Counted from the first letter of the stretch, positions 35,955-45,149 are shown. The stretch: 64,000 nucleotides of DNA from Chitinophaga hostae (GCF_018224885.1 NZ_JAGTXB010000025.1:62001-126000), one strand, 5' to 3'. The notes: generated from the sequence alone by a model not told the origin. Made by a program: numbers and translations.

Positions 35955-37340
35955 ATGCGTCGATATAAAATAGTGATTGCTTTTTTATTAGTTAACACAG
36001 GCATGACTTCCTGCCGTAAATATGTGGAGGATGTGCCGGTACAGGGCCAGCGGGTGCTGGTATATACGGAAGATTACCGTGCCTTGATGAATGCGAGTGG
36101 CGACAGGCAGGAGGTGGCATTTGGGCTGGCGCCGCTGATGAGCTCCGACGATGTGGACCTGAGTGCTGCAGAGATCCAGAATAATTTTAAAACCAACAAT
36201 ATTCAAACGGCCATTTACACGTGGCGTAAACCTTTTTATACAGATCTTGGACAGGATAACGACTGGAACGCGATGTATGCTGCCATGTATACCTACAACG
36301 TGGTGATAGATGGCGTAATGGACAGCAAAGGAGGAGACCAGCTGTTAAAGCAAACGATCCTGTCGGAAGCGCTGATGCATAGGGCCTTTACTTATTTCAG
36401 CCTGGTTAACCTGTATGGAAAACAGTACGATGCTGCCACCGCAGAAACCGACCTGGGTGTGCCTTTAATGCTCAAGGCAGCGCTGTTTGTGAACCTGAAA
36501 AGAGCATCGGTGAAACAGGTGTATGAACAGGTGATGAAAGATATCAGGGCTGCTATTCCGATCCTGCCGGTTAAACAGGATATTAATTTCAGACCCAATA
36601 AGCCCTCGGCGTATGCATTGTTGTCTAAAGTATATCTCAATATGCGGGATTTTCCCAATGCTGCTGCTTTTGCTGATAGTACACTGGCCTTATCCAACAC
36701 CCTGTATAATTATAATATCGCTTTTAACGGGGGCAATTTTATTTTCCCTTCCCAGTTTGAAGATAAACAGATCCTGTTGCGGAAAGTGCCCCGCGTGACC
36801 TTTAGCGCGCCGCAGTTAAGCCAGGCGATACTGGATTTGCTTGGTACAAAGGATTTGCGCTATCAGCTTTTTGTAAAGCAAGGCGGCTCGTTTTATCCTG
36901 CATTTACCGGCCAGGGATTTTGGTCCCGGGAAAAATATTCAGGTCCGCCGGACAAGCCGGCAGTAGGCCTTTCCGTAAATGAAACCTGGCTGATAAAGGC
37001 GGAATGCCTTGCCCGCGCGGGTAAAAAAGACGAGGCGGTGGATATGTTGAATACACTTCGTAAGCTGCGCTTTCTGCCTGCCGATTATACCGACCTTTCT
37101 GCGGCCACTGCAGCAGACGCGCTGCAGCTGGTAGTGAATGAACGCCGCCGTGAATTCTTTGGTTCAGGGCTGCGCTGGTTTGATCAGCGCCGGCTGAACA
37201 AGGATGCTCAATTCGCTAAAACAGTTACCCGTGTATTTGACGGAAACACTTACACGTTGGCGCCCAACAGTAACAACTATGTATTTCCACTGGCCAATAT
37301 ACTGATTGCCCAGAATCCGGAAATAGAACAGAACCCATAG
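35955..37340 (+). CDS. SusD/RagB outer-membrane lipoprotein
   Basis: A 461-residue lipoprotein with lipobox MTSC (Cys20). The N-terminal half is helical with TPR-like content: LSEALMHRAFTYFSLVNLYGKQYD and GVPLMLKAALFVNLKRASVKQVYEQVMKDIRAAI. The C-terminal part contains NETWLIKAECLARAGKKDEAVDMLNTLRKLRF and NERRREFFGSGLRWFDQRRLNKD, the standard SusD signature near the end. It should cap the SusC barrel and bind the substrate. It starts 18 bp after SusC. An ATP-binding cassette gene follows 45 bp after its stop. Confidence 0.93.
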   Translation: MRRYKIVIAFLLVNTGMTSCRKYVEDVPVQGQRVLVYTEDYRALMNASGDRQEVAFGLAPLMSSDDVDLSAAEIQNNFKTNNIQTAIYTWRKPFYTDLGQDNDWNAMYAAMYTYNVVIDGVMDSKGGDQLLKQTILSEALMHRAFTYFSLVNLYGKQYDAATAETDLGVPLMLKAALFVNLKRASVKQVYEQVMKDIRAAIPILPVKQDINFRPNKPSAYALLSKVYLNMRDFPNAAAFADSTLALSNTLYNYNIAFNGGNFIFPSQFEDKQILLRKVPRVTFSAPQLSQAILDLLGTKDLRYQLFVKQGGSFYPAFTGQGFWSREKYSGPPDKPAVGLSVNETWLIKAECLARAGKKDEAVDMLNTLRKLRFLPADYTDLSAATAADALQLVVNERRREFFGSGLRWFDQRRLNKDAQFAKTVTRVFDGNTYTLAPNSNNYVFPLANILIAQNPEIEQNP

Positions 37341-37385
37341 TAAAGGACAGGCTTACATCTACCCGAAAAATTATAAAATAAACAA

Positions 37386-38315
37386 ATGGAAAGTATTGTC
37401 AGAATTGAAAAGTTATCCCACAGATACAGTACCTCCTGGGCCATCCGTGATATCAACATGGAGATTGGCCCCACGGGGATTGTAGGATTACTTGGCTCAA
37501 ACGGAGCAGGAAAATCCACCACCATGAATATTGTATGCGGAGCGTTGAATCAAACGGAAGGCGATGTTTATATCAATGGGATTAACATGAAAGAACATCC
37601 GCAGCAGGCCAAAAGAGAGATCGGGTTTCTCCCGCAAAATCCTCCGTTGTACATGGACCTGACGGTAGACGAGTATCTCAGTTATTGCGCCGGTCTGCGG
37701 CACCTGCCAAAAGATAAAATGAAACCCGCTATAAAGGAAGCAAAAGAACGTTGCGGTATTGATCATTTCAGCAAAAGATTAATCCGCAACCTTTCCGGTG
37801 GTTACCGGCAACGGGTGGGCATCGCGCAGGCGATTGTGCACCGTCCCCGGCTGGTGGTGCTGGACGAACCCACCAACGGGCTCGATCCCAATCAGATCAT
37901 TGAAGTGCGGTCGCTGATCAAAGATATTGCCCGCGACAGGGCCGTCATTTTTTCTTCTCATATCCTGTCGGAAGTACAGATACTGTGTAAGGAAATCAGG
38001 ATGATCGAAAATGGAAGGATTGTTTTCTCAGATACGATGGACACCTTTAACAACTACGTAGAGCCACACAGCTTGCTGGTACACATGGAAAACCCGCCGA
38101 TAGTAACGGAGTTAACAAAAATTAATGGCGTTACACAGGTGGAGTTTTTGACGGAAAGACAGTTGCGCATTTATTTCAGCGGCGACCAGGATATCACCGA
38201 GAAAATTGTGGCTGCATCCGTACATAACGGCTGGCGGCTCCGCGAGATCAGTCTCGATAAAAGTGCGCTTGATGAAATATTTAAGCAGTTATCCCATCCA
38301 TCATCCAAACAATAA
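37386..38315 (+). CDS. ABC transporter ATP-binding protein, GldA-like
   Basis: A 309-residue ATPase with Walker A GSNGAGKST, Q-loop region FLPQNPPLY, signature LSGGYRQRVGIAQA, Walker B LVVLDEPTNGLD and the switch His in IFSSHILSEV. The C-terminal 80 residues resemble the extension of GldA and NosF/ABC-2 type ATPases. GldA is required for gliding in Flavobacterium together with GldF and GldG, but similar modules exist in non-gliding Bacteroidota. It ends 7 bp before the fused permease gene. It lies in the same block as the SusC/SusD pair and may power export or envelope remodelling linked to it. Confidence 0.9.
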   Translation: MESIVRIEKLSHRYSTSWAIRDINMEIGPTGIVGLLGSNGAGKSTTMNIVCGALNQTEGDVYINGINMKEHPQQAKREIGFLPQNPPLYMDLTVDEYLSYCAGLRHLPKDKMKPAIKEAKERCGIDHFSKRLIRNLSGGYRQRVGIAQAIVHRPRLVVLDEPTNGLDPNQIIEVRSLIKDIARDRAVIFSSHILSEVQILCKEIRMIENGRIVFSDTMDTFNNYVEPHSLLVHMENPPIVTELTKINGVTQVEFLTERQLRIYFSGDQDITEKIVAASVHNGWRLREISLDKSALDEIFKQLSHPSSKQ

Positions 38316-38322
38316 TCCTTTA

Positions 38323-40623
38323 ATGAAGACGATATTCAGAATAGCTAAGACAGAGTTACGCACCTTGTTTTATTCTCCCATTGCGTGGTTTTTAATGATT
38401 GTATTCCTCATCCAGTGTGGCGTAACCTACCTGGGTACGGTGGAGGCTGTAGCAAGAGAGCAGGAGGCGGGCGGAAAATTTTTCGGCAGCGTGGTAGAAT
38501 ATGTTTTCCTGAGTAACCAGGGCATGTTAGGTGGGGTACTGCGTAATCTATACCTCTATATTCCGTTGTTAACAATGGGTTTGATCAGCCGGGAAACCAG
38601 CAGTGGAACCATCAAGTTGTTGTATTCTTCACCTATCCGGGTAAGGGAAATTGTGTTTGGGAAGTTCCTGGCCATGATGATCTACAGTCTTTTGCTGGTG
38701 GCCATCCTGGCGGTTTTCGTCGGTTCCGCCATGTTCCAGGTAAAGTCCCCTGATACCGGGCTGCTGATGAGTTCTCTTCTCGGCGTATACCTGTTGCTTT
38801 GTGCCTATTCGGCCATCGGGTTGTTTATGTCCTGCCTGACCACGTACCAGGTGGTAGCAGCAGTTTGCACATTTGTGATGATCGGCCTGTTGTCTTATGT
38901 TGGGTCGCTCTGGCAGGATATTGCTTTTGTACGCAACCTGACTTATTTCCTTTCCATTTCCGGTCGCACGGGAAAAATGTTGGTGGGGCTGATTACCACG
39001 AAGGATGTGATTTATTTCCTGGCCATCGTTTATCTCTTTCTTGGGCTCAGCATCTATAAAATAAAAGCGGGCATGGAGTCGAAACCGCCGATGGTAAAGG
39101 CGGGGAGGTATGTTTTTGTGGTGGTATCCACGCTGGTGATCGGTTACTTCAGCTCCGTTCCTTCGCTGGTGGGCTATTATGATGCTACCCGTGCCAAGGA
39201 AAGAACGCTCACGCCCAATGCACAGAAAATTATAAAGGAACTGGGAGATGAACCACTGGAGGTTACTGCTTATAATAACCTCCTGGGTCGTCACTGGGAC
39301 CTGGGCAGTCCCGAGTCATATAACCAGAACCTGGCCCGCTGGGAACCTTACACCCGGTTCAAACACAACATTGAATTGAAAACGGTGCTATATTATGATT
39401 CGTCCTATGAAAACCCAGGTATGTTCCGATACTATCCCGGTAAAACGCTGGAGCAGGTAGCGAAGCAATACGCCGATAGTAAGGATCTTACGATGGATCT
39501 GTTTAAAACGCCTGCGGAGATACGCAAGATGGTTGACCTGAAACCGGAGTTGAATCGCTATGTTATGCAACTGAAGTATAAGGGGAGGACTACCTTCCTG
39601 CGGGTGTTTGACGATAACCGGCAATGGCCCGGTGAAACGGAGGTGTCGGCTGCATTTAAACGCCTGTTACAGGCAAAGATGCCCAAAATAATTTTCCTGA
39701 CCGGGCACCTGGAGAGAAATATAAATAAGCTGGGAGACAGGGAATATAAGGTACTCACCAACCTGACTACTTTTCGTAATTCACTCCTGAACCAGGGATT
39801 TGATGTAGATACCCTGTCGTTAGACGCGCAGGAAATTCCCGCAGGTATTTCCGCTTTGGTACTTGCAGATCCCAAGGTCGCCCTGACGGCTGCCAATATG
39901 CAGAAACTGCAACAATACGTAAATAACGGCGGCAACCTGCTGGTAGCAGGTGAACCGGGCAAACAATCCATATTAAATCCTTTTCTCCGGCAGCTGGGAG
40001 TGCAGTTGATGGATGGTATATTGGTGCAAACCAGTAAAGATCTGCAACCGGAACTGGTATCGCCTTACCTCACCGCTACCGCTGCTTCGTTTTATCCGGC
40101 ATTGATTCACGCGCATCATGATAGTGCAATGGTTTCCATGCCGCGGGTAACAGCGCTTTCGTATGCAGATACCGGCGCCTTCAGCATCAAGCCTTTGCTG
40201 GTAACAAACATAAAAACCTGTTGGCTGAAAAAAGATAACCTCGTAACAGATTCAGCGGAAATTGTTTTTTCCCCCGAAAATGGAGATGAGCAAAAAACTT
40301 TTGCTACAGCAGTTTCCCTGACGCGTAAAGTGAACAATAAAGAGCAGCGCATCGTCGTAACCGGCGACGCCGACTTCATGGCTAATGCAGAGTTACAGCG
40401 ATTTAATATGCGGGCGGCAAACTTTGTATTTAACACAGCGCTATTCAGCTGGCTCAGTTATGGAGAATATCCGATCGACAGTACCCGTCCTAAACCGGAA
40501 GATACCGCGGTACTCTTAACAAAAGCACAGGTGAAGTTCCTGCGGATCATTTACCTGTGGGTGTTACCGGGTGTTTTGCTGGCATTCGGGGCCATCCTGC
40601 TTATCAGGCGGAAAAGGAAGTAG
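38323..40623 (+). CDS. fused GldF-type permease and GldG-type ABC component
   Basis: A 766-residue protein. The N-terminal 240 residues are an ABC-2 permease of the GldF type, with six predicted helices from SPIAWFLMIVFLIQCGVTYL to FLAIVYLFLGLSIYKI and a typical ISRETSSGTIKLLYSSPIRV loop. Residues about 255-720 are GldG-like (FSSVPSLVGYYDATRAKERTLTPNAQKIIKEL, KIIFLTGHLERN, VLADPKVALTAANMQKLQQYVNNGGNLLVAGEPG), and a closing helix ends in RRKRK. GldF and GldG are separate proteins in Flavobacterium; here one chain serves both. The frame is open to 38206, overlapping the ATPase gene, but MKTIFRIAKTEL at 38323 is the natural start. Confidence 0.9.
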   Translation: MKTIFRIAKTELRTLFYSPIAWFLMIVFLIQCGVTYLGTVEAVAREQEAGGKFFGSVVEYVFLSNQGMLGGVLRNLYLYIPLLTMGLISRETSSGTIKLLYSSPIRVREIVFGKFLAMMIYSLLLVAILAVFVGSAMFQVKSPDTGLLMSSLLGVYLLLCAYSAIGLFMSCLTTYQVVAAVCTFVMIGLLSYVGSLWQDIAFVRNLTYFLSISGRTGKMLVGLITTKDVIYFLAIVYLFLGLSIYKIKAGMESKPPMVKAGRYVFVVVSTLVIGYFSSVPSLVGYYDATRAKERTLTPNAQKIIKELGDEPLEVTAYNNLLGRHWDLGSPESYNQNLARWEPYTRFKHNIELKTVLYYDSSYENPGMFRYYPGKTLEQVAKQYADSKDLTMDLFKTPAEIRKMVDLKPELNRYVMQLKYKGRTTFLRVFDDNRQWPGETEVSAAFKRLLQAKMPKIIFLTGHLERNINKLGDREYKVLTNLTTFRNSLLNQGFDVDTLSLDAQEIPAGISALVLADPKVALTAANMQKLQQYVNNGGNLLVAGEPGKQSILNPFLRQLGVQLMDGILVQTSKDLQPELVSPYLTATAASFYPALIHAHHDSAMVSMPRVTALSYADTGAFSIKPLLVTNIKTCWLKKDNLVTDSAEIVFSPENGDEQKTFATAVSLTRKVNNKEQRIVVTGDADFMANAELQRFNMRAANFVFNTALFSWLSYGEYPIDSTRPKPEDTAVLLTKAQVKFLRIIYLWVLPGVLLAFGAILLIRRKRK

Positions 40624-40659
40624 TCAGAAAAATGGTGGCAGGTTTAAATTTTTTATAAG

Positions 40660-42009
40660 ATGATTTTTAATACAGATAAGCAAACCCTTACGGATCTCAA
40701 TATATTGGGAAAGCCTGGCGCTGAATCGGTTTATACTATTTTTAACCATACCAGTACCCGTGGCGGCGCTGCTATACTGGAAAATATGTTCAGGTATCCG
40801 CTCGCAGAGCGTGCCGCTATCAATAACAGGAGTAGTAAGATCCGGTTCTTTCAGTCTGTCAACGCCGGTTTTCCGTTCAGGAGCGGCTTGTTTGACGTGA
40901 TAGAAACCTACCTGGCTATGCAGGACGACCGTACCCGTTTATCGATGGAAGAGAATACGCTGGCCAGGAAGTTTAACAACCTGTTAGCAGCAGATAATAA
41001 TTTCAAAGCGATCAGCGACGGGATCCGGTCGGTAATTGAAATGCTGCATATGCTGCAGGGTTTTCTTCTTCATATGGCAGCCATATCGGATAATAACCCC
41101 TACCAGCCGGAGATGGAGGACATGAAAGAGGTCCTCCGGTATCCGGCCCTGGGGCCGGTGTTAAAGGAACAGGCAAACAGTAAGCTGTCTTACGCCAAAG
41201 TGGTGGAATATGATCAGCTCCTGCGATTCAGGCTTAGAACTGAGCTCAACAGGATCTTATCGCTGATCTATCACCTGGACGTATATATTACGGTGGCGAG
41301 GGTAGCTTCACAAAGGAAGTTGGTATTCCCGGTAGCATTGGATGCGGGTAGTCATCATATACGCCTGGAAGGTGTTTACCATCCGCAGGTAAAAAATGCG
41401 GTAGCCAACACTATTCATATCACGCCGGAGAACAACATTATTTTTTTAACCGGTGCCAATATGGCGGGGAAGTCCACCTTTATGAAATCATTGGGTATCG
41501 CGATGTTCCTGGCTCATATGGGCTTTCCCGTGGCCGCAGAAAAAATGGAGTTTGCGGTAAGGGAAGGTATTTACACTACTATAAACCTGCCGGATGATCT
41601 TTCCTCCGGCAGCAGTCATTTTTATACGGAGGTATTACGCATAAAGGCGATCGCCAGGGAACTGGCGAAAGGAAAGAACCTGTTTCTCATCTTCGATGAA
41701 CTATTCAGGGGAACCAATGTAAAAGATGCCTATGAAGGCACAGTTGCAGTCACTGCCGCTTTTGCGGAAAGAGAGAATTGCATTTTTATAATTTCTACCC
41801 ATATCACGGAAGCGGGAGAAGCCCTGAAAGCTCAGTGTAATAATATTCACTTTATTTTTCTGCCTACAGGAATGGAAAATAACAGGCCCGTTTATACGTA
41901 CCGGTTAGCCGAAGGAGTTACCACCGACAGGCATGGAATGGTGATTATCAATAATGAAGGAATACTGGATATCATCAGCAAAAAAAAGATAAAAAATAAA
42001 GAGGCATGA
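40660..42009 (+). CDS. MutS-like ATPase, first of a tandem pair
   Basis: A 449-residue protein with the MutS core but no mismatch-binding domain I. Residues about 1-240 resemble the lever/clamp part (FNHTSTRGGAAILENMFRYPLAERAAINNRSSKIRFFQ), and the rest is the ATPase domain: Walker A LTGANMAGKSTFMKSLG, Walker B FLIFDELFRGTNVKDAYEGT, then IISTHITEAGEAL and the closing YRLAEGVTTDRHGM, where MutS has an equivalent GVAxxSHG. Length fits the small MutS-related group of Bacteroidota. A role in mismatch repair is unlikely because domain I is missing. It starts 36 bp after the GldFG gene and its stop overlaps the second copy by ATGA. Confidence 0.88.
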   Translation: MIFNTDKQTLTDLNILGKPGAESVYTIFNHTSTRGGAAILENMFRYPLAERAAINNRSSKIRFFQSVNAGFPFRSGLFDVIETYLAMQDDRTRLSMEENTLARKFNNLLAADNNFKAISDGIRSVIEMLHMLQGFLLHMAAISDNNPYQPEMEDMKEVLRYPALGPVLKEQANSKLSYAKVVEYDQLLRFRLRTELNRILSLIYHLDVYITVARVASQRKLVFPVALDAGSHHIRLEGVYHPQVKNAVANTIHITPENNIIFLTGANMAGKSTFMKSLGIAMFLAHMGFPVAAEKMEFAVREGIYTTINLPDDLSSGSSHFYTEVLRIKAIARELAKGKNLFLIFDELFRGTNVKDAYEGTVAVTAAFAERENCIFIISTHITEAGEALKAQCNNIHFIFLPTGMENNRPVYTYRLAEGVTTDRHGMVIINNEGILDIISKKKIKNKEA

Positions 42010-43337
42010 GTTTTTTCGCAGACAAACAAACGCTTGATGATCTGAACATTTCCGGTAAGTATAACCATAAATCTGTTTACCGTATGTTCGACACCGTTAC
42101 TACCGGTGGCGGCAGGAAGTTGCTGGAACAGATGTTCAGGCAGCCCTTAACAGATCATGCGGCTATCAATGACCGCAGCAGTATCTTCCAGTACTTCGGC
42201 AGGAATGCGGTAACATTTCCGTTTGGTACGGAAGCATTTGAGGTGGTAGAAAACTATCTTAGTTCCGGCATCAGCGGCAGTATGCCAGCTACGGCATGGA
42301 ATATTATATCTGTAAGGCTGCTTAAAACGGTGATCCGCGATACCCGCTATGATTTATTGGTAACAGGGGTGGGCAAAACGATTGCCTTGTTGAAGGTGTT
42401 CAGGGAGTTCATTTGCCAGTTAGCAGCATCAGGCGCCTATAGCCCTGTGCAGGCGCACATTGAAAAAATCCGGGAAATATTTAATGATAAGCGGCTGCAA
42501 TGGCTTAACGATGCACAAGATGTAGCACAGATATCGCCTTTAAGGCTGATCAGGTACGACTACCTGTTAAGAACCGCCTGTCAGAACGAGATGAAAACCC
42601 TGGTAGATATTATCTATGAATTCGACGTATATATAGCGGTAGCCGCCGTAGGGCGGACAAAGCACTTCTGTTATGCAAGGGCTGCACCCAAACATAAAAA
42701 TGTAATCAACATCAGTGGTTTGTTTCATCCGTCATTGGAAAAACCGGTGTCGAACCATATTTCCTTTCAGCAGGAATGTAACGTCGCTTTTCTCACCGGG
42801 GCGAATATGGCCGGGAAATCCACCTTTATGAAGTCGTTCGGCATCGCGGTGTATCTTTCGCATATGGGATTCCCCGTGGCAGCAGAAAAAATGGAGTTCT
42901 CGGTAAAAGATGGCCTCTTTTCCACGATCAATGTGCCCGACAGTCTCGAGCATGGATACAGTCATTTTTATGCGGAAGTGCTGCGGGTGAAAAGCGTTGC
43001 TGAGCAGGTAGGCGCGTCGAAAGACCTGGTGGTGCTTTTCGATGAGTTATTCAAAGGCACGAATGTAAAAGATGCCTTTGACGCTACATTGGCTATTACC
43101 GCTGCTTTTTCAGAAAATACGAACTGCTTTTTTATTATCTCGTCGCATATCATTGAAGTAGGGGAAGCGTTAAAGGAGCGGGGAGGAAGCTACCAGTTTT
43201 TATACCTGCCAACAGTGATGGAGGGTAATGTTCCCAGGTATACTTATCAACTGCAACCAGGCATTACTGCAGACCGCCATGGGATGGTTATTATTGAAAA
43301 TGAGGGGTTGATAGGGTTGATCCGTAAGCGGGAGTAG
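42006..43337 (+). CDS. MutS-like ATPase, second of a tandem pair
   Basis: A 443-residue paralogue of the gene before it, with the same order: an N-terminal lever-like part (FDTVTTGGGRKLLEQMFRQPLTDHAAINDRS), Walker A LTGANMAGKSTFMKSFG, Walker B VVLFDELFKGTNVKDAFDAT, IISSHIIEVGEAL and YQLQPGITADRHGM. The Walker B acids and the Lys/Ser of Walker A are intact in both copies. Their start and stop overlap (42006-42009), which favours coupled translation and a heterodimer such as MutS-alpha-like pairs. It is the last gene of the block that starts at 30297; no clear terminator was found before the WYL regulator. Confidence 0.88.
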   Translation: MSFFADKQTLDDLNISGKYNHKSVYRMFDTVTTGGGRKLLEQMFRQPLTDHAAINDRSSIFQYFGRNAVTFPFGTEAFEVVENYLSSGISGSMPATAWNIISVRLLKTVIRDTRYDLLVTGVGKTIALLKVFREFICQLAASGAYSPVQAHIEKIREIFNDKRLQWLNDAQDVAQISPLRLIRYDYLLRTACQNEMKTLVDIIYEFDVYIAVAAVGRTKHFCYARAAPKHKNVINISGLFHPSLEKPVSNHISFQQECNVAFLTGANMAGKSTFMKSFGIAVYLSHMGFPVAAEKMEFSVKDGLFSTINVPDSLEHGYSHFYAEVLRVKSVAEQVGASKDLVVLFDELFKGTNVKDAFDATLAITAAFSENTNCFFIISSHIIEVGEALKERGGSYQFLYLPTVMEGNVPRYTYQLQPGITADRHGMVIIENEGLIGLIRKRE

Positions 43338-43469
43338 GTTTGCCGACGCAATTAAAATAGCTTGAACAGCAAACAGTGGAGAAAATTGCATTCCGCAATG
43401 TATATTGCGGATGTATCTTCCCCTGGTCAGGAAGCTATTGGCAGGGAGCTACATCAATACATAAACCAC

Positions 43470-44174
43470 ATGATTGACAACGATACCAAGCGGCTTTCCA
43501 GGCTTGCTGCCATCCTCACGCAGTTACAGGCAAAACGGCTCCTGACAGCTAAAATGCTGGCCGAAAAATTTGATGTAACAACCCGGACAATCTACCGCGA
43601 TATTAAAGCATTAGAGCAGGCAGGTGTGCCTGTTTTGACGGAAGAGGGGAAAGGCTACTCTTTAATGGAAGGCTATCGGCTGCCTCCCATAATGCTTACA
43701 GAGAGCGAAGCAAATGCTTTAATTACGGCTGAACAATTCATATTGAACAACAAAGACGAATCGTTAGCCACAGCATATGCCGGCGCGATCAATAAAATAA
43801 AGGCGGTATTGAATTATGTTACGAAAGATAAGGCTGATCTGCTCTCAAACAGGATCGTTGTCAAGAACAATTACGAAAGAACCAAAGTAAGTACCCATTT
43901 ATCTCAATTACAATTGGCGTTAACAAACTTCAACCCCGTCAAAATTGAATACCTGAAATCGGACACGGATACCCCGTCGGAGAGGATCATAGAACCTTTC
44001 TTTTTGTATCACAGTACGCAGGAGAATTGGTTGATAGTGGCCTTTTGCAGAATGAGAAAAGACTTTAGGGCATTCAGGCTTGACAGGATCCATAGCCTGG
44101 TGACAATGAGCGGGGAGTTTGAACCCCATAAAATGACTATCTCACAATATTTTAAAAATCATGAAGTAAAATAG
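43470..44174 (+). CDS. YafY-type HTH/WYL-domain transcriptional regulator
   Basis: A 234-residue regulator. The N-terminal winged helix-turn-helix reads RLAAILTQLQAKRLLTAKMLAEKFDVTTRTIYRDIKALEQAGVPV (DeoR/HTH_11 type). Then come a helical linker and a WYL domain with VKIEYLKSD, NWLIVAFCRMRKDFRAFRLDRI, where ligands or nucleic acids bind. The frame is open to a TTG at 43362; the ATG at 43470 (MIDNDTKRLSRL) is the normal start. The DUF4199 and DUF1801 genes follow, and an inverted repeat in the 59-bp gap suggests control of that pair. Confidence 0.85.
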   Translation: MIDNDTKRLSRLAAILTQLQAKRLLTAKMLAEKFDVTTRTIYRDIKALEQAGVPVLTEEGKGYSLMEGYRLPPIMLTESEANALITAEQFILNNKDESLATAYAGAINKIKAVLNYVTKDKADLLSNRIVVKNNYERTKVSTHLSQLQLALTNFNPVKIEYLKSDTDTPSERIIEPFFLYHSTQENWLIVAFCRMRKDFRAFRLDRIHSLVTMSGEFEPHKMTISQYFKNHEVK

Positions 44175-44175
44175 A

Positions 44176-44194
44176 CCTATGACATAGGGCTGTC
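44176..44194. promoter_or_regulatory. inverted repeats, candidate operator
   Basis: CCTATGACATAGG (44176-44188) is a 13-bp palindrome directly after the regulator stop. Overlapping it, GACA (44181-44184) and TGTC (44191-44194) form a second inverted pair. They lie just before the -7 box at 44207, the usual place for an operator. Confidence 0.4.
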
Positions 44195-44206
44195 GCAATG
44201 CCATTT

Positions 44207-44214
44207 TAACTTTG
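44207..44214 (+). promoter_or_regulatory. candidate -7 element (TAACTTTG)
   Basis: TAACTTTG matches TAnnTTTG exactly and lies 19 bp before the ATG of the DUF4199 gene, close behind the inverted repeats at 44176-44194. Confidence 0.45.
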
Positions 44215-44233
44215 TCCATCACCAACAAATATA

Positions 44234-44749
44234 ATGATGGAAAAGATTAAAATCGAAATCCAATGGGCATTCGTATATGCCGTCATGACCTTAACCTGGG
44301 CCGGACTGGGCAAACTGCTGGGGTTTATGGACAGCAAAATAGCTTACAGCCTGCTGTACAATACGCTTATTTTAATTCCATCTTTTGTAATTTACCTGTT
44401 GGCGGCATTTGCCAAACGAACAGCGCAGGGTGGAATTATACGATTCAGACAGGTATTTATCAGCGGCCTGGTGATGACGGGGTTCATTACTATTTTGGGT
44501 ATTTTCACTACTATCATTTTTTTGAAGATCATCGCTCCTGGTTTCTTTGAGCACTCCATTAATTATGTAACTACTCATAACAAGATGCCCAGGGAGCAGG
44601 CATTGGCACAATTTAATTTAAACTCATTTATTATCCAGGGTATTTTGGGCGCTATTGTAACGGGGGGTATTTTCTCGCTCATAACAAGTTTCATCGTCAG
44701 GAAAAAAGCAATAACTTTAATTAAAACAACATCACATGGCAACAGATAA
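44234..44749 (+). CDS. DUF4199 membrane protein
   Basis: A 171-residue protein with four hydrophobic helices: WAFVYAVMTLTWAGLGKLLG, LLYNTLILIPSFVIYLLAAF, FISGLVMTGFITILGIFTTIIF and FIIQGILGAIVTGGIFSLITSFI. The motif G-I-I-R-F-R-Q-V-F-I-S-G in the loop before helix three and the RKK after helix four match the Bacteroidota DUF4199 family of unknown role. It overlaps the DUF1801 gene by 14 bp. The promoter and operator candidates upstream suggest control by the YafY-type regulator. Confidence 0.85.
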   Translation: MMEKIKIEIQWAFVYAVMTLTWAGLGKLLGFMDSKIAYSLLYNTLILIPSFVIYLLAAFAKRTAQGGIIRFRQVFISGLVMTGFITILGIFTTIIFLKIIAPGFFEHSINYVTTHNKMPREQALAQFNLNSFIIQGILGAIVTGGIFSLITSFIVRKKAITLIKTTSHGNR

Positions 44750-45125
44750 AATGAAGTTTAACACTGTTGACGAATACATGGCAACGCTTCCTGAAGAAGC
44801 CGGGGCTGTTTTAGAAAAAGTAAGACAAATAATACTTGAAACAGCTCCCGGCGCAGAAGAGGTGATCAGCTATCAACTCCCGGCGTTGCGGTTTCATGGG
44901 ATGCTGATTTATTACTCTGCCTATAAAGAACATTATTCCCTTTCATTCCCGAGCGGTACGCTTTTTAAAGACCTGGCGAAAGACCTGGAGGGTTATGAAC
45001 TTGGAAAATCAACCGTAAAGTTCCTGTTAAACAAGCCCATTCCTAAAAAGCTTATTCAGGCGATAGTTAAGCATAGAATGGCAGAAAATCTTGAGCGGGA
45101 AATAACCGCTAAGAAGAAAAAGTAA
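44736..45125 (+). CDS. DUF1801 (YdhG-like) protein
   Basis: A 129-residue cytoplasmic protein with the DUF1801 pattern: VDEYMATLPEEAGAVLEKVRQIILETAPGAEEVISYQLPALRFHGMLIYY, then YKEHYSLSFPSG and a basic helical tail ending in KHRMAENLEREITAKKKK. The frataxin-like fold of the family is described as iron-chaperone or unknown; no metal site can be assigned with certainty. It begins inside the last 14 bases of the DUF4199 gene, so translation is coupled. Confidence 0.85.
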   Translation: MATDKMKFNTVDEYMATLPEEAGAVLEKVRQIILETAPGAEEVISYQLPALRFHGMLIYYSAYKEHYSLSFPSGTLFKDLAKDLEGYELGKSTVKFLLNKPIPKKLIQAIVKHRMAENLEREITAKKKK

Positions 45126-45149
45126 AATCAGTGGGCGTATCGTGATCGC

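Noticed and set aside
38206..38322. 39-residue N-terminal extension of the GldFG protein
   Set aside because: It overlaps the ATPase gene in another frame; MKTIFRIAK at 38323 is the natural start with a 7-bp gap.
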